A stretch of 64,000 nucleotides of DNA from Canna indica (lineage: Eukaryota; Streptophyta; Magnoliopsida; Zingiberales; Cannaceae), in contig CP136890.1 of the NCBI GenBank assembly GCA_034359265.1, positions 81,431,501 through 81,495,500 of the forward strand, given 5' to 3'. Made by a program: the position numbers and the translations under genes. This document shows positions 11,012 to 22,315 of this stretch, piece by piece; within the stretch, counting starts at the first letter, position 1; every line of letters begins with the position of its first letter. Below the pieces are notes generated by a model that saw nothing but the letters and a program-made list of their open reading frames with translations, was not told the DNA's origin and ran no database searches.

Positions 11012-12480
11012 ATGGAGAAACATCCTCAAGCAAATAGAAGCACTTGTATATTGAATAGCAGTTGCTCAAAGCACATGACGGGTGACATCAACTTATTTGC
11101 AACCTTATCAAGCAAAGATGATGGACATGTCACATTTGGAGACAATGCCAAAGGTAAGATTATTGGCATTGATGACATAAGTATACTCTCTTACCCATGC
11201 ATTAAGAATGTTTTATTAGTTGATAGGTTAAAACATAACTTGATTAGCATATCACAATTATGTGACAATGGATACATGATTATTTTTGAAGCATCTAAAT
11301 GTATCATTAGAAGTGCACCTTCAAATGATATCATGTTTATTGGAAATAGGCAAAAAAATATCTATACTTTAGAATTAAATATCTTGTCAAATCCTCATAT
11401 TAGATGCTTAGTTGCCATGGAGAATGACTCTTGGTTGTGGCGTAGAAGGCTAGGACATGCTAGCATGAGCCTCATCCAAGAGATATCTAGGAAAGAATTA
11501 GTTAAAGGCTTACCCAAGATCAAGTTTGAAAAAGACAAACTTTGTGATGCATGTCAACTAGGTAAGCAAGTCAAATCTTCATTTCATAACATTAATCAAG
11601 TTAGTACATCTAGAATTCTTCAGCTTGTGCACATGGATCTCTTTGGTCCATGTGATGTAGCTAGTCTAGGTGGAAAGTTATATTGTTATGTATTAGTTGA
11701 TGATTTTTCTAGATTTACATGGGTTTTTTTTTTGCCAAGAAAAATAAAACTTTTGAGTTTTTTAAAAAGTTTGCAAAGAAAGTTACAAATGAAAAATGAG
11801 TTTCAATTTTAAAAATTAGAAGTGACAATGGAAGGGAGTTTAAAAATAAAAAAAAATTCGAGTTTTGTGATGATTTGGATATTGAACATACCTTTTCTTC
11901 CCCCTAGGACCCCTCAACAAAATGAGATGGTTGAGAGGAAGAATAGAACCTTACAAGAGATGGCTAGGACCATGCTATGCGAAAATAATTTGTCTAAGTA
12001 TTTTTGGGCCGAAGCCATAAATACTCTTGCTATGTTCTTAACCGAGTTTTATTAAGACCCAAAATTAAGAAAGCACATTTTGAGCTTTGGAATGGTAAAA
12101 TCCCAAATGTGGGATATTTTCATATTTTTGGATGTAAATATTTTATATTAAATACTAAGGAAAATTTAGGAAAATTTTATTCTAAATCCGATGAAGGAAT
12201 TTTCCTAGATTATTCCATTAATTCTAAGACATATAGAGTTTACAATCGTAGAACCATGATTGTTGAAGAATCCATGCATGTCACGTTTAATGAAACTAAT
12301 GATTCTTTCAGAAATGTGAAGATTGTGAATGTAGGTGAGGAACTTGAGAATTTCACACTTCATGATAAAAAAGTTGAGGATGAAGATAATAAGGAAACCC
12401 AATATGAAGAACTGTCATCCTCGAATCTACCTCAAGTTAAAGATGATGATGAAGAAGCTCTACCACCTCTCCTTAAAGGA
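11012..12480 (+). pseudogene. Protease-integrase part of Sire-like Pol (broken)
   Basis: The first ORF (11012-11812) starts with a protease whose active-site region reads LNSSCSKHMTGD. The usual Asp-Ser-Gly is replaced by Asn-Ser-Ser, so the enzyme would be inactive. Next come the GAG-pre-integrase zinc site (LGHAS...CDACQLGK) and the integrase start (HMDLFGP, YVLVDDFSRFTW). After a frameshift in a T-run near 11725-11735, integrase resumes at about 11822-12055 with PRTPQQNEMVERKNRT (catalytic Glu) and WAEA. A further shift leads to 12004-12480 (HIFGCKYF, VNVGEEL). The region ends where the CACTA element inserted at 12482. Confidence 0.85.
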
Positions 12481-12499
12481 TCACTACTAGAAATTAGGT

Positions 12500-12790
12500 C
12501 TTCAGCAACGGCTATCAGCAACGGCCGCTCAAGTCGTTGCTATTTGCAACGGCGTTCTTACGGCCGCTCGAGCCGTTGCAGATATTTGTATCTGCAACGG
12601 CGTTCTAACGGACACGCGAGCCGTTGCGGGTTATTTTAATTATCCGCAACGGCTTTCTAATGGAAAGGCGAGCCGTTGCTGATATTTTAATTATCAGCAA
12701 CGGCTTTCTAACGGACAAGTGAGCCGTTGCTGATGATAACTTATCAGCAACGGCTTTGTAACGGGCGAGTGAGCCGTTGCTGATAAGTTT
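12500..12790. repeat. CACTA 5' subterminal hairpin-repeat array
   Basis: Successive units pair CAGCAACGGCTTTCTAACGG with a nearby inverted GAGCCGTTGCTGAT, so each unit of roughly 60 bp can fold into a hairpin. Such subterminal motifs are the usual binding sites of CACTA transposase proteins. The last unit abuts a TATA-like TTTATATAGG near 12787-12796. Confidence 0.85.
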
Positions 12791-12796
12791 ATATAG
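12787..12796 (+). promoter_or_regulatory. Candidate CACTA promoter TATA box
   Basis: TTTATATAGG lies immediately inside the 5' subterminal array and is followed by a GC-rich, leader-like stretch. It is placed suitably for transcription of the element genes; no further support is visible. Confidence 0.4.
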
Positions 12797-13043
12797 GGCA
12801 TCAGTCGCGCCCGACCCTTCTTCCTCCCGCTGCTGCCGCCGCCGCTCCTGCTCTCGCCTCTCGCCACCGCTGCCGCTGCTGCCAACGACGCCTCTTCCTC
12901 CTCCCGCTGCTGCCGACTTATTCAGGTATGCCTCACCGGCCGGCCGTCTCTTCCCGTTGCGGCCGGCGGGAATTAATTCGACCGAAACACTATTTCTAGG
13001 GTTTCGGCCGGCGGCGGTCGGCCGATGGCCGCCGCCGGACCTT

Positions 13044-13112
13044 GTACAGTGGCCGGACATTGTGTCCGGCCACTGTACGCCGGCGCCGGAGTTCACCTGA
13101 CTCCGGCGCCGG
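13044..13112. repeat. Two adjacent perfect hairpins in CACTA leader
   Basis: The first has 16-bp arms, GTACAGTGGCCGGACA (13044-13059) and its exact complement (13063-13078), with a 3-nt loop. The second has 13-bp GC-rich arms (13080-13092 and 13100-13112) around a 7-nt loop. A run of three 26-bp direct repeats starting TTCGGACGCGCGCCGG follows at 13239-13314. Confidence 0.85.
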
Positions 13113-13581
13113 AATTTATAAATTTATATATAATATTTTATTATTTTATAATTGTTAATTAATTGTTTTATAATTGTTAATTAATTATTTAGATTAATTG
13201 TTTAATTTGTTAGATTAATTATTAGGGTTTAGATTAATTTCGGACGCGCGCCGGAATCGTGCACTTCGGACGCGCGCCGGAATCGTCCACTTCGGACGCG
13301 CGCCGGAATCGTCCAATATGGACTCGAACGGTCTCGAAACATTTAGAAAATAATTATGCATCCGACGAGTTCATATGTTTCACGTACGCATCGACGAGTC
13401 GGATATGATTTAGCAAAACCTTAGATCCGTTCGGGGATTGTATGTTCGTGTAAAAGAAGTAGATGATCTTTTATACGATGTACAATTCTTGAATTGTCCC
13501 TGATTGGACAATTTGGGAATATAGTTATTTGTACTGCACTTACGTTTTTATTTTAACTGTCAACTAAAGACAGCCCCCTAC

Positions 13582-16104
13582 ATGAGTTGGCATGCAAGAA
13601 GTCGTGATGATACAGTAATAACTCATCCATCTGACAGTGAAGCATGGAAACATTTGGATACATGTTATCCTTCATTTGCTAGGGATACTAGAAATATCAG
13701 ATTGGGATTGTGCACAGATGGTTTTAATCCGTTTGGACATTCTGCAACTCCTTATTCAGTTTGGCCAGTGCTGCTGACAATTTATAATTTGCCACCGTCA
13801 ATGTGCATGAAAGATGAATTTATTTATCTTTCGATGATTATTCCGGGTCCAAAGGGTTCGCGAAAAGAAATTGACATATTTCTCAGACCCTTGATAGATG
13901 AATTGAAAACATTGTGGACTGAGGGAGCTGTCACTTATGATTGTCATCGGAAGCAAAACTTCAATTTAAAGGCCGCGGTCTTATGGACAATCAATGATTT
14001 CCCCGCGTACGGCATGTTGTCGGGTTGGAGCACTCACGGCCGACTCTCTTGTCCGTATTGTATGGAACACTCTAAATCAATCAGTCTTCAGAACGGACGA
14101 AAAATCTCACTCTTTGATTGTCATCGTCGATTCCTGCCGGTTAATCATCAGTATCGAAGGAATCGTAATAAATTTACTAATGGCAGAGTCGAAAGAGATG
14201 GGCCACCACCGATGTTGTCTGGTGAACAAATGTTAGCACGTGTTTCAGCACTTCCAGATATAGTATTTGGTCGCAATGAAAGAGTGTCAGGTTTTGGCCA
14301 AACACACAACTGGGTGAAAAAAAGTATCTTTTGGGAATTGCCCTATTGGAGTTCATTATTGATTCGACATAATTTAGATGTCATGCACATTGAAAAAAAT
14401 GTGTTTGATAATATTTTCAACACTTTGATGGATATTTCTGGAAAAACTAAAGATAATGTCAAAGCCCGACATGATCTGAAAATACTTTGTAAAAGACCAG
14501 AGTTGGAGTTACAAGAGGTCAACGGACGATATCTGAAACCGAAGGCCCTATATGTGTTAAATAAACAACAGATCAAAGATGTTTGTCAATGGGTAAAAGA
14601 ACTCAGATTACCCGATGGATATGCTTCAAACTTATCTTGATGTGTGAACGTCGATGATTGCAAAATATCAGGGATGAAGAGCCATGATTGTCATGTATTC
14701 ATGCAGAGATTACTTCCGATCGCATTTCGAGATCTTCTACCTGATAATATTTGGGGTCCGTTGACTGAATTAAGTATGTTTTTTAGAAACATCTATGCAA
14801 ATGTCCTTCGAGTCGAAGATATGTCAACACTTGAAAATAATATTGTTGAAATCATATGCAAGCTGGAGCAGTTTTTCCCTCCTGCATTTTTTGACTCGAT
14901 GGAGCATCTACCGATACACTTGGTATACGAGGCACGAGTTGGTGGCCCCGTTCAATATCGGTGGATGTACTTATTTGAAAGATACATGAATCGTCTGAAG
15001 AAAAAAGTAAAGAACACCGCAGCTGTTGAAGGATCAATATCTGAATCGTATATCATCCAAGAAATTTCAACATTCTGCTCATTTTACTTTGAATCGACAG
15101 TACAGACAAGATTTGATCATCTTCCACGTAACGACAACGGGGGTGTTCGACATTCAGATGGACGTTTAAATATATTTTGTCACTCTGGTCGTGCTTTTGG
15201 TTCTCGTCCATCTCGACACTTAAGCGATGAAGAGTATCATTTGACACACTTGTATGTATTACTCAATTGTCCAGAGATTGAACAATTCATTGAAATATTT
15301 GACATTGAGATGGTGCAAAAATACTCTATTCACAACGATCAAGAATTGGAGAGATTACGAAATCGTGATTTCCCTATTTGGATTCAGACTTACAGCAAAG
15401 ATCACAGAGCTGAAATAGATGAAAGAATATTTGAGTTTGTTAGTGGACCGTCGCGACTTGTGTCGTGCTATAGCGGATATTTTGTTAACGGGTATAAATT
15501 TCACACGGTTGAATATTCATTTACAAAGAAGACGATGAATGCTGGGGTCTGCGTGAAAGGGACAACCTATGTTGAATGTGATATGGATTTTTATGGACTG
15601 GTGGAATAAGTGATAGAGTTGCACTACTTCGGCTTGAAATCAGTGATCCTATTTAGATGTCATTGGTTCAATACAACAGAAAGGGGCATGAAAGTTCATC
15701 CAAAATACAAACTTGTTGAGGTTAATTACAAATCAAAATTGGCAGCAAATGAGCCTTTTATATTGGCATCACAAGCCGAACAAGTATATTACGCGAAGTA
15801 TCTGGCTCGAAATAAAGATAGAGCAGATTGGCGTGTAGTCTGTAAGACAAAAGGTAGAGGAAAAATTGATCCGATAGTACGAGAAAATGAGCTGATACCT
15901 GATATGACACATGGTTTCTATCAAGAAGATGATCCTCCTGGTGTAGATCGTATTATTCCAATACTCGATGATGCAGACACAACGTCAATTCAATTAGAAG
16001 TTGAATATGCTGATGATGACGATCATGAAATTGAGGAAGCTGGAGATGAAGAAGAGGAAGAAGAAGAAGAATTCGAAGACTATTATTCAGATGATGAGGA
16101 ATAA
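13582..16104 (+). pseudogene. TNP2-like CACTA transposase, two nonsense codons
   Basis: This is the catalytic transposase of En/Spm-type elements. One reading frame runs from 13582 to the stop at 16102-16104 and is interrupted by TGA at 14638-14640 and TAA at 15607-15609. It starts inside the family: the N-terminal transposase-associated zinc-finger part is not seen upstream. Conserved TNP2 blocks are GLCTDGFNPFG, TINDFPAYGMLSGW, HGRLSCPYC and LDVMHIEKNVFDN. A DUF4218-like block (FDSMEHLPIHLVYEA) lies after the first stop, and a DUF4216-like block (VILFRCHWFN) after the second. The C-terminus is highly acidic. The first stop lies where relatives usually carry arginine, so CGA-to-TGA is the simple explanation. 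Not functional as read. Confidence 0.9.
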
Positions 16105-16180
16105 TTATAAAGTATATATTTTATTAAATATATCTCTACTATTTATACAATAATCTGATTATATGTCTGTTCGACAGATA

Positions 16181-17714
16181 TGTCTGGTCGTGGTTATCGA
16201 CGCAGGAGAGCTTCGACGTCTCCGATCGGTGAGACTCCAGCACTTACTCATGATGTTGATCCTCCTGTTGCTGATCCTCATGAGGATGATACTGCCGATG
16301 CTAGTATATCCAGACGCAGGCGGCCACGCGGGCCGAACAGGTGGCAGTCTCCACCAGCCACAGAGTCACGTAGATTGATTAGCGTGATTGGGGAGCGGTA
16401 ATATATCATGAATTATGAATCATTACAAATTCATTATATCATAATATAATATTAAAATTTATTTTTGTTGTGCAGGTTCGAGCAAGAAGAAGTGTCGAGG
16501 AGCATTTCTTCTACTATTCGACGATACATGCACGGGGCATGGCCTACGTGGTCTCACGTGCCTAGCGAGCACGTCGACATATTATGGCGCGAGTTTGAGG
16601 CACGTATTATTATTATTTTTACATGCATGATGATATATTAATATTGGTACTGATATTATTATTTTGCAGGCTCGCTATACATGGGCCGAGGACCAGAGGC
16701 CCTTTATTTACGCTGCTTGGGAGGCTATTTCCCGGGCAAGGTACAACGGGCAGCTGGGGCAGGCTCGGTCCCAGGCGATGGCCCGAGCTGGGACCACTAA
16801 CATCGCGGAGACTCGGGGATACGGCCCCGGTTGGATTACTCCGGATATATGGGACCAGCTCGTGGGAATATGGTCGACGGATCGATGGCAGGAGGTTTCT
16901 CGAAATGCGGCTAGAAATTGCATGTCGGGGGGAGCAGCGCGTCACACCGGCGGCTCTGTTGCATTTGCAGTGCACGCGAACCGTATGGTAAGTATATCTT
17001 TTAATTATATATTTTATTTGTTACTATGTGTACCAATTAATGTATTTGTTTTGTAAATGTAGACGACGGTGTCGGATGACGGGACTGTCCAGCGACCCTC
17101 CCCGATGGCGGTGTTTGAGCGGACTCACCGTCGAGCACATGGGACGGGGGAGTACATCCACAACCGCGATGCATACATTATGGTAATTATATATTTGTTT
17201 AAATTATTCATTATATATTTATAATTTAAGTTTTATGATAAATATTAAACAAAAAATCAAACTCGAGTAGGAGATCTACAGCCAGACGGTGGTGCAGCGC
17301 GGGGGTACCCCCGAGGACTTTGACGCAGCATCGTGGGTCGAGGCCGAAGGTGGCTGGGACCATGGCCGCGTATATGGCTTCGCAGATAGTGGTCATGCGC
17401 GAGCCGTACTAGGGCCACTTGGGGCACCGACCCCTCCGGTCGCTGGTGAGCGGCCGTCCACCTCTAGATCCAGTTATGATCATAGTAGCAGAATAAGGAC
17501 TCTAGAGGACACAGTCGCGCGTCAGACTGAGATGATGGAGCGCCAGAGTCAGATGATGGCGGATATACAATCTATGCTATGCAACATGTTAGGTCATCCC
17601 GAAGCAGGCATCTCTTCGGCATCATCTAATCCATCGTCCTCGAGTCAGTCCACGCCGGTGTACACTCAAGCACTCCAGACCCCGCCATATGATCCAGACC
17701 ATCCTCCATCGTGA
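16181..17714 (+). CDS. Second CACTA protein (plant transposase_24-like), spliced
   Basis: This is the accessory DNA-binding-type protein encoded downstream of TNP2 in many plant CACTA elements. Likely exons are 16181-16397, 16476 to about 16599, 16670-16987, about 17063-17182 and about 17271-17714, joined by short AT-rich introns. The start MSGRGYRRRR is followed by a proline-rich basic segment. Then come RRYMHGAWPTWSHVP, a conserved block with TWAEDQRP and WDQLVGIWSTDRWQEVS, SGGAARHTGGS, and HRRAHGTGEYIHNRDA. A predicted coiled coil (RTLEDTVARQTEMMERQSQM) precedes a serine-rich tail. To keep frame, the second intron must start with GC (GAG|GCACGT) or the frame is broken there. No other defect is obvious. 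Exon edges are by eye. Confidence 0.7.
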
Positions 17715-17999
17715 TCGTGAGATTTTTTGTTTGGATGTTGAACTTGTTACTGAGATATTGAACTTGTTTAACTTATTTTGTTTGGATATTGATACTTCAA
17801 TTTTGCATTTGAATTATTTTTATACTATCGTGGATAATTATCAATATAAATATAATTGTTTTGATGTATATCTTGGTGTGTTTGTGATGTGTGAATGAAT
17901 GTGTGTATGAGGGTATGGGTGTGTGAGTTATGTATTAGATAATGTATCAATGTATCAATGGAAATTTTCAATTTTCAATTTTTCTGTTTCCAGGTACAC

Positions 18000-18380
18000 A
18001 TCATCAGCAACGGCTTTCCCGCGGCCGTCCGTGGGAAAGCCGTTGCTAAAAGTGTATCGAAAGCCGTTGCTGATGACCTACAGCAACGGCTTAGCGACGA
18101 GCTTTTACTAACGGCGTTGCTACGGACTCAGCGGCCGTTGCTATTAATGTTATCAGCAACGGCTCCGGGTCTGTGGCAAAACCGTTGCTGATAATATTTT
18201 TAGCGACGGCCCGAGCGGCCGTTGCTGATAATGTTTTGAGCGACGGCCCGAGCGATCGTTGCTGATCCGTTGCTAAGTTATCAGCAACGCGACTTTCTGT
18301 CACGGCTCTATTGCAACGGCACGGCCGTTGCTGATGCTCTTCAGCAACATCTCAGCAACGGCATCAGCCATTGCTGATGC
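18000..18380. repeat. CACTA 3' subterminal repeat array
   Basis: This mirrors the 5' array. Many GCAACGGC and GCCGTTGC motifs lie in both orientations with ATCAGCAACGG spacing. Unit spacing is less regular than at the 5' end. It ends just before the terminal inverted repeat. Confidence 0.85.
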
Positions 18381-18400
18381 CCATTTTTCTAGTAGTGGAT

Positions 18401-20013
18401 ATCGGTTGGTAAATGATTATCCAATGGACCAAGTCATTGGAGAACCTTCAACGGGAGTGGTAACACGTTCTAAACTCAAGAATATTTGTCAATATGTAGC
18501 TTTCGTATCTCAAGTAGAGCCTAAGAACATTAAGAAAGCAATAGAATATGAGTTTTGGGTACTAGCTATGCAAGAAGAACTCAACCAATTTGCTAGAAAT
18601 TATGTATGAGACTTAGTGCCTAGACCTAGTGAACAAATTATAATTGGAACTAAATGAGTATTTAGAAATAAGCTACATGAAGAAGGATTAGTTATGAGAA
18701 ACAAAGCTAGGTTAGTGGCACAAGGGTACAATCAACAAGAATTTATAGATTATAATGAAATGTATGCTTCTGTAGCTACATTAGAAGCAATTAGAATGCT
18801 TTTGGCATATGCTAGCTTCAAGGGTTTTAAACTTTTTCAAATGGATATAAAAAGTGCATTTTTAAATGGTTTCATTAATGAAGAAGTCTATGTTGAACAA
18901 CCCCCCGGATTTAAAAGTTTTGAGTTTCCAAACCATGTTTTCAAACTTAAAAAAGCATTATATGGTTTAAAACAAGCCTCTAGAGCTTGGTATGAAAGAC
19001 TTTTAATTTTTTTAACTGCACAAGATTTTAATGTTGGAAAAGCCGATGTCTCACTTTTCATTAAACATCATGAAAATGATATGTTATTAGTTCAAATTTA
19101 TGTTGATGACATAATTTTTGGTGCTACTAATGAAATGCTTTATAAGTGGTTTGCTAAATATATGCAAGATGAGTTTGAGATGAGCATGATGGGAGAGCTC
19201 TCCTTCATGCTTGGTCTTCAAATCAAGCAAACCAACAAAGAAATCTTCATCAATCAAGCCAAGTACACAAATGAGCTCATCAAAAGATTTGGGATGAATG
19301 AAGTCAAGATAGCTTCTACACCTATGAGCGCATCTATCAAGCTTGACAAAGATGAAGAGGGCATTAAAGTTGACGAAAAATAATATCGAGGTATGATTGG
19401 TAGTCTTCTTTACTTAACCGCAAGTAGACCCGATATCATGTTTATTGTTTGTGTATATGCTAGGTTTCAATCTTGCACTAAAATATCTCATTTAAGTGCG
19501 GTAAAACGCATATGGTATCCTTGTCATACATCATTTGATTTAATCGATTTTTCGGACGCTGATTTTGCCGGATGTAAAGTAGATAGAAAAAGCACTACTA
19601 GGTGTTGTCAATTCTTAGGAGCGAGTCTTATTTCTTGGTTCTCAAAAAAATAAAACTCAGTCGCACTTTCAACTACCGAAGTAGAATACATCGTTGCGGC
19701 TAGTTGTTGTGCACAAGTCCTTTGGATTAGACAAACCCTTTTAGACTATGGACTTGAGTATTCTTGCATACATATTCATTGTGATAATACTAGTGCAATA
19801 AACTTAACAAAAAATCGTAGTTTACACTTTAGAACTAAGCATATTGACTTAAGGCACCATTTTCTTAGGGATAATGTGACTAAGGGAAATATATCGATAG
19901 AATTTGTATCCACCGATAAACAACTTGCCGATATATTCACAAAATCCTTGGTTGAAGAAAGCTTTACAAATTTAATGATGCAATTAGGAATTTGTGTTTT
20001 TCCTAGTAATTAA
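18401..20013 (+). pseudogene. RT-RNase H part of Sire-like Pol (four stops)
   Basis: This is a single reading frame with stops at 18607, 18655, 19381 and 19651. Reverse transcriptase motifs are KARLVAQGYNQQ, FQMDIKSAFLNG, EEVYVEQPPGF, LKKALYGLKQASRAWYE and the catalytic VQIYVDDIIFG. RNase H motifs are RGMIGSLLYLTASRPDI, DFAGCKVDRKSTT, LSTTEVEYI, CDNTSAINLTKN and RTKHIDLRHHF. The first two stops are TGA where the family has tryptophan. The stop at 19651 stands where glutamine is usual. All three fit single G-to-A or C-to-T changes. It continues the Pol frame broken by the CACTA insertion and ends at TAA 20011-20013. Confidence 0.9.
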
Positions 20014-20509
20014 AATATTTTTCTTCAAAATGTACATGTTTTTCAAAACTTGCATTCGATACAGTATCATCACACTTAGGTACTGCTCTATAGTGGGGCT
20101 TTGCGACTTATTGATATTTGCCTTCTATAGGCTTACATTAATAGAAAGGACTATAGTGGTAGATGATACTTTGTTTTATAGCTTTCTTGGTTTTTATGAT
20201 GAAACTCATTAATTGTACATTAATTCTTACCCTTTTTGATTGATGTCAAAAGAGGGAGAAAAAGTAAGGTCACACTTGGTTTTTACGATGCATATAGTTA
20301 GGGGCAGTTATAAAAGCTATAAAAACGAATGATATGCACATTGATAGGAGGAGCATAGGTTGAGTTATAAGTCAGTTGAATGCATATGCTAATTAAGTTA
20401 CATATCTTGCATGTCCTAACTCATGAATGCCTTAACTCAAGCTCACAAAAAATATGCATATGTTTCTTAAATTCCTTGTTATGTTGGTCATCATCAAAAA
20501 GGGAGAGAT
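20014..20509 (+). other. 3' untranslated region and polypurine tract of Sire-like element
   Basis: No ORF of note. Near the end a TCATCAAAAAGGGAGAGA run (polypurine tract about 20494-20508) sits directly before the right LTR and would prime plus-strand DNA synthesis. Confidence 0.75.
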
Positions 20510-21487
20510 TGTTGGCTTAAGGGTCTCTCTTAAGCTTCCATCTTCATTTTGATGATAACAAACAAATATTTAATCAATGTGTGAGGTTATGAGAAGGTTG
20601 AGGTTGCGATAAGCATGCTATCTTCGTTCGGAGAAACGAAAGGAAAGATCGTCAAGAAACGATAGAAAAGAACGTCAAAAAAAGGCTCGGGTATAAATTA
20701 AGTAGAAATCATGTAATATGCCCCTAGGATGATTTTATCCCAAGCTAAATTGTAAAGTTATCCAAGTTGATACTTGGTAACTAAACCCCAAAAAAAGCAT
20801 GTAACAAATTTAAAGTAAAAAATCAACCTCGGCCTGAGTTCGATCGATCGGTCGGTCGACTGAACAAGGCAGATCTTTGGCAGCAGCCAATTTAGTCGAC
20901 CGATCGATTGACCGAATGTTGCGAAAAATGGCAGTAGCCATTCAGTCGACCGAAGTTGGTGAAGAAATCGTAGAAGGCTGCGTCGGTCGACCGACCGAAG
21001 CCAAAAATTGGCAGAAGGCACGTCGATCGACCGGACTAAAGATTGTCGATCGCGCGCCTGCCTTCCCTGCATTGTATTTGAAGTTTTATTTCAGACTTGG
21101 TTTCCATCTGTAATAGCTGCTAGGTGTGCTAGGGAAACACTTAGGGGAAACTTTATAGAATTGTGTTTTGCCTAGGTGAATAGGTTTGAGGGGTTCTCAG
21201 AGTGGTGAGAAGAGTGTCCTCATTGTATTCAAAGGGAAACACAAACTCTATAAAGTTGTGGTTAGAAATCCTTGGTGAGGAGCCAAGGTAGTAGAGTAGG
21301 CAGTTGGCCGAACCACTATAATTCATCTTGTCTGCATTGCTCTTTTGTTTGTCTTTCATTGTTATTAATTTTTGATCATATTTATTGTTAAGAAATACGT
21401 GCACTTAAGTGCAGTTAAAGTTGATTAAATCAGAAAAGGAGACAGACACTATTCAACCCCTCTTCTCGTGTTGAATTTCCTACAACA
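20510..21487 (+). repeat. 3' LTR of Sire-like element (978 bp, internal deletion)
   Basis: It matches the left LTR but lacks the 408 bp equivalent to 8548-8955, which includes the TATA box. The junction is at CCCTGCAT|TGTATTTG near 21072. The palindrome cluster is retained at 20838-21045. Confidence 0.92.
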
Positions 21488-21768
21488 CTCCTTCTTGACT
21501 TTGTTGAAGTTCTGCTAACATTCTTCTTAACCAAATAGCTTGACAAGCTACTGAAGTGGCTGCAATATATTTAGCTTGTGAGTAACATAATGATGTTGTA
21601 GCTTGCTTCTTTGAGCTCCAAGTAATTACTCTTGACCCAAGAGTAAAAACATTTGCTGAAATGCTTCGCCTATCATCCAACGAACTAGCCCAATCACTGT
21701 ATGTAAACCCACATAACTTGAAATTAGAAACTTTTGAGTACCAAATCCCATAATCCATGGTTCTAGTT
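21488..21768 (-). pseudogene. Outer copia RNase H, N-terminal part
   Basis: The minus-strand reading contains GFTYSDWASSLDDRRSIS, ITWSSKKQATTS and SQAKYIAATSVACQAIWLRR. This is the first half of copia RNase H (family pattern SDADWAG..DDR.ST, W.SKKQ, E.EY.A). It stops at the Sire-like insertion, and its continuation is at 7720-7970. Several conserved acidic positions are altered, for example SQAKYI where the family has EAEY. Confidence 0.82.
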
Positions 21769-22315
21769 AGGGATGGCAATTTTACCCGTTTAGGCGGGCA
21801 CCCGCGAGTATTTACTCGTTTATGACGGATATGGGGGGTAGTTTTCTACTCGCGGGGATTTCGCGGGTAATTTTTCTTACCCGTTTATTATATGGGGAGG
21901 GTACGGGTATTATAGTACCCGTACCCACAGGTACCCGTTACCCACGAAAATGAGTAAATTACAATATTATGCTCGGTACATTACTAAAAAATTCTAACCT
22001 AATTCAATAATCATATACTTTATGTTTTGAAAACTTATGATAATGTTGTTATCAAAATATTGTGTTTATCAAAATGAAGTTGTTATACTTGAAGTTGTTA
22101 TCCAAATGTATTATTAAAATATTATAATTTATATATTTTTAAAGTATCATGGGTACCCGCAATACCCGTGGGTATCCGTCCCCCCGCGGGTAATTAAATG
22201 GATATCAATTTTTGATACCCGCGGGGAATAAACGGGTAGCGGGTACCCGTTTATTTCACGGGGCGGGTAATGGGTAGGCACCCCCCGTACCCGCCCCGCC
22301 TCGTTGACATCCCTA
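21769..22315. mobile_element. hAT-type MITE in the outer copia element
   Basis: The ends are TAGGGATGGCAA and, reverse complemented, TAGGGATGTCAA. The flanks GTTCTAGT (21761-21768) and TTTCCAGT (22316-22323) agree at 6 of 8 bases, a decayed 8-bp target duplication. Subterminal arrays of TACCCG/CGGGTA flank an AT-rich core. The interior matches the MITE at 45048-46223 in design and end sequence. Non-coding. Confidence 0.78.

Larger units (their letters stand above)
12482..18397 (+). mobile_element. CACTA (En/Spm-type) DNA transposon
   Basis: Perfect 12-bp terminal inverted repeats, CACTACTAGAAA at 12482 and its reverse complement ending at 18397, are flanked by a 3-bp target duplication GAT (12479-12481 and 18398-18400). 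Both ends carry dense subterminal GCAACGGC/GCCGTTGC repeats. It encodes a TNP2-like transposase with two in-frame stops and a second, spliced protein, both on the plus strand. The element is 5916 bp and sits in the Pol gene of the Sire-like element, so it is younger than that insertion. Confidence 0.95.
7971..21487 (+). mobile_element. Inner Sire-like Ty1/copia retrotransposon
   Basis: LTRs at 7971-9371 and 20510-21487 both start TGTTGGCTTAAGGGTCTC and end CCTACAACA. They are flanked by a perfect 5-bp target duplication CTCCT (7966-7970 and 21488-21492). A primer binding site TGGTATCAGAGC follows the left LTR, and a polypurine run AAAAAGGGAGAGA precedes the right LTR. The order gag, protease, integrase, RT, RNase H on the plus strand is copia-type. 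Long LTRs and the GGGAGAGATTGTTGG junction suggest the Sire/Maximus lineage (inference). It is interrupted by a CACTA element at 12482-18397. Confidence 0.9.

Noticed and set aside
12605..13100. Long ORFs on both strands at the CACTA 5' end
   Set aside because: They lie over GC-rich leader and subterminal repeats. The peptides are low-complexity or palindrome products, without a conserved domain.
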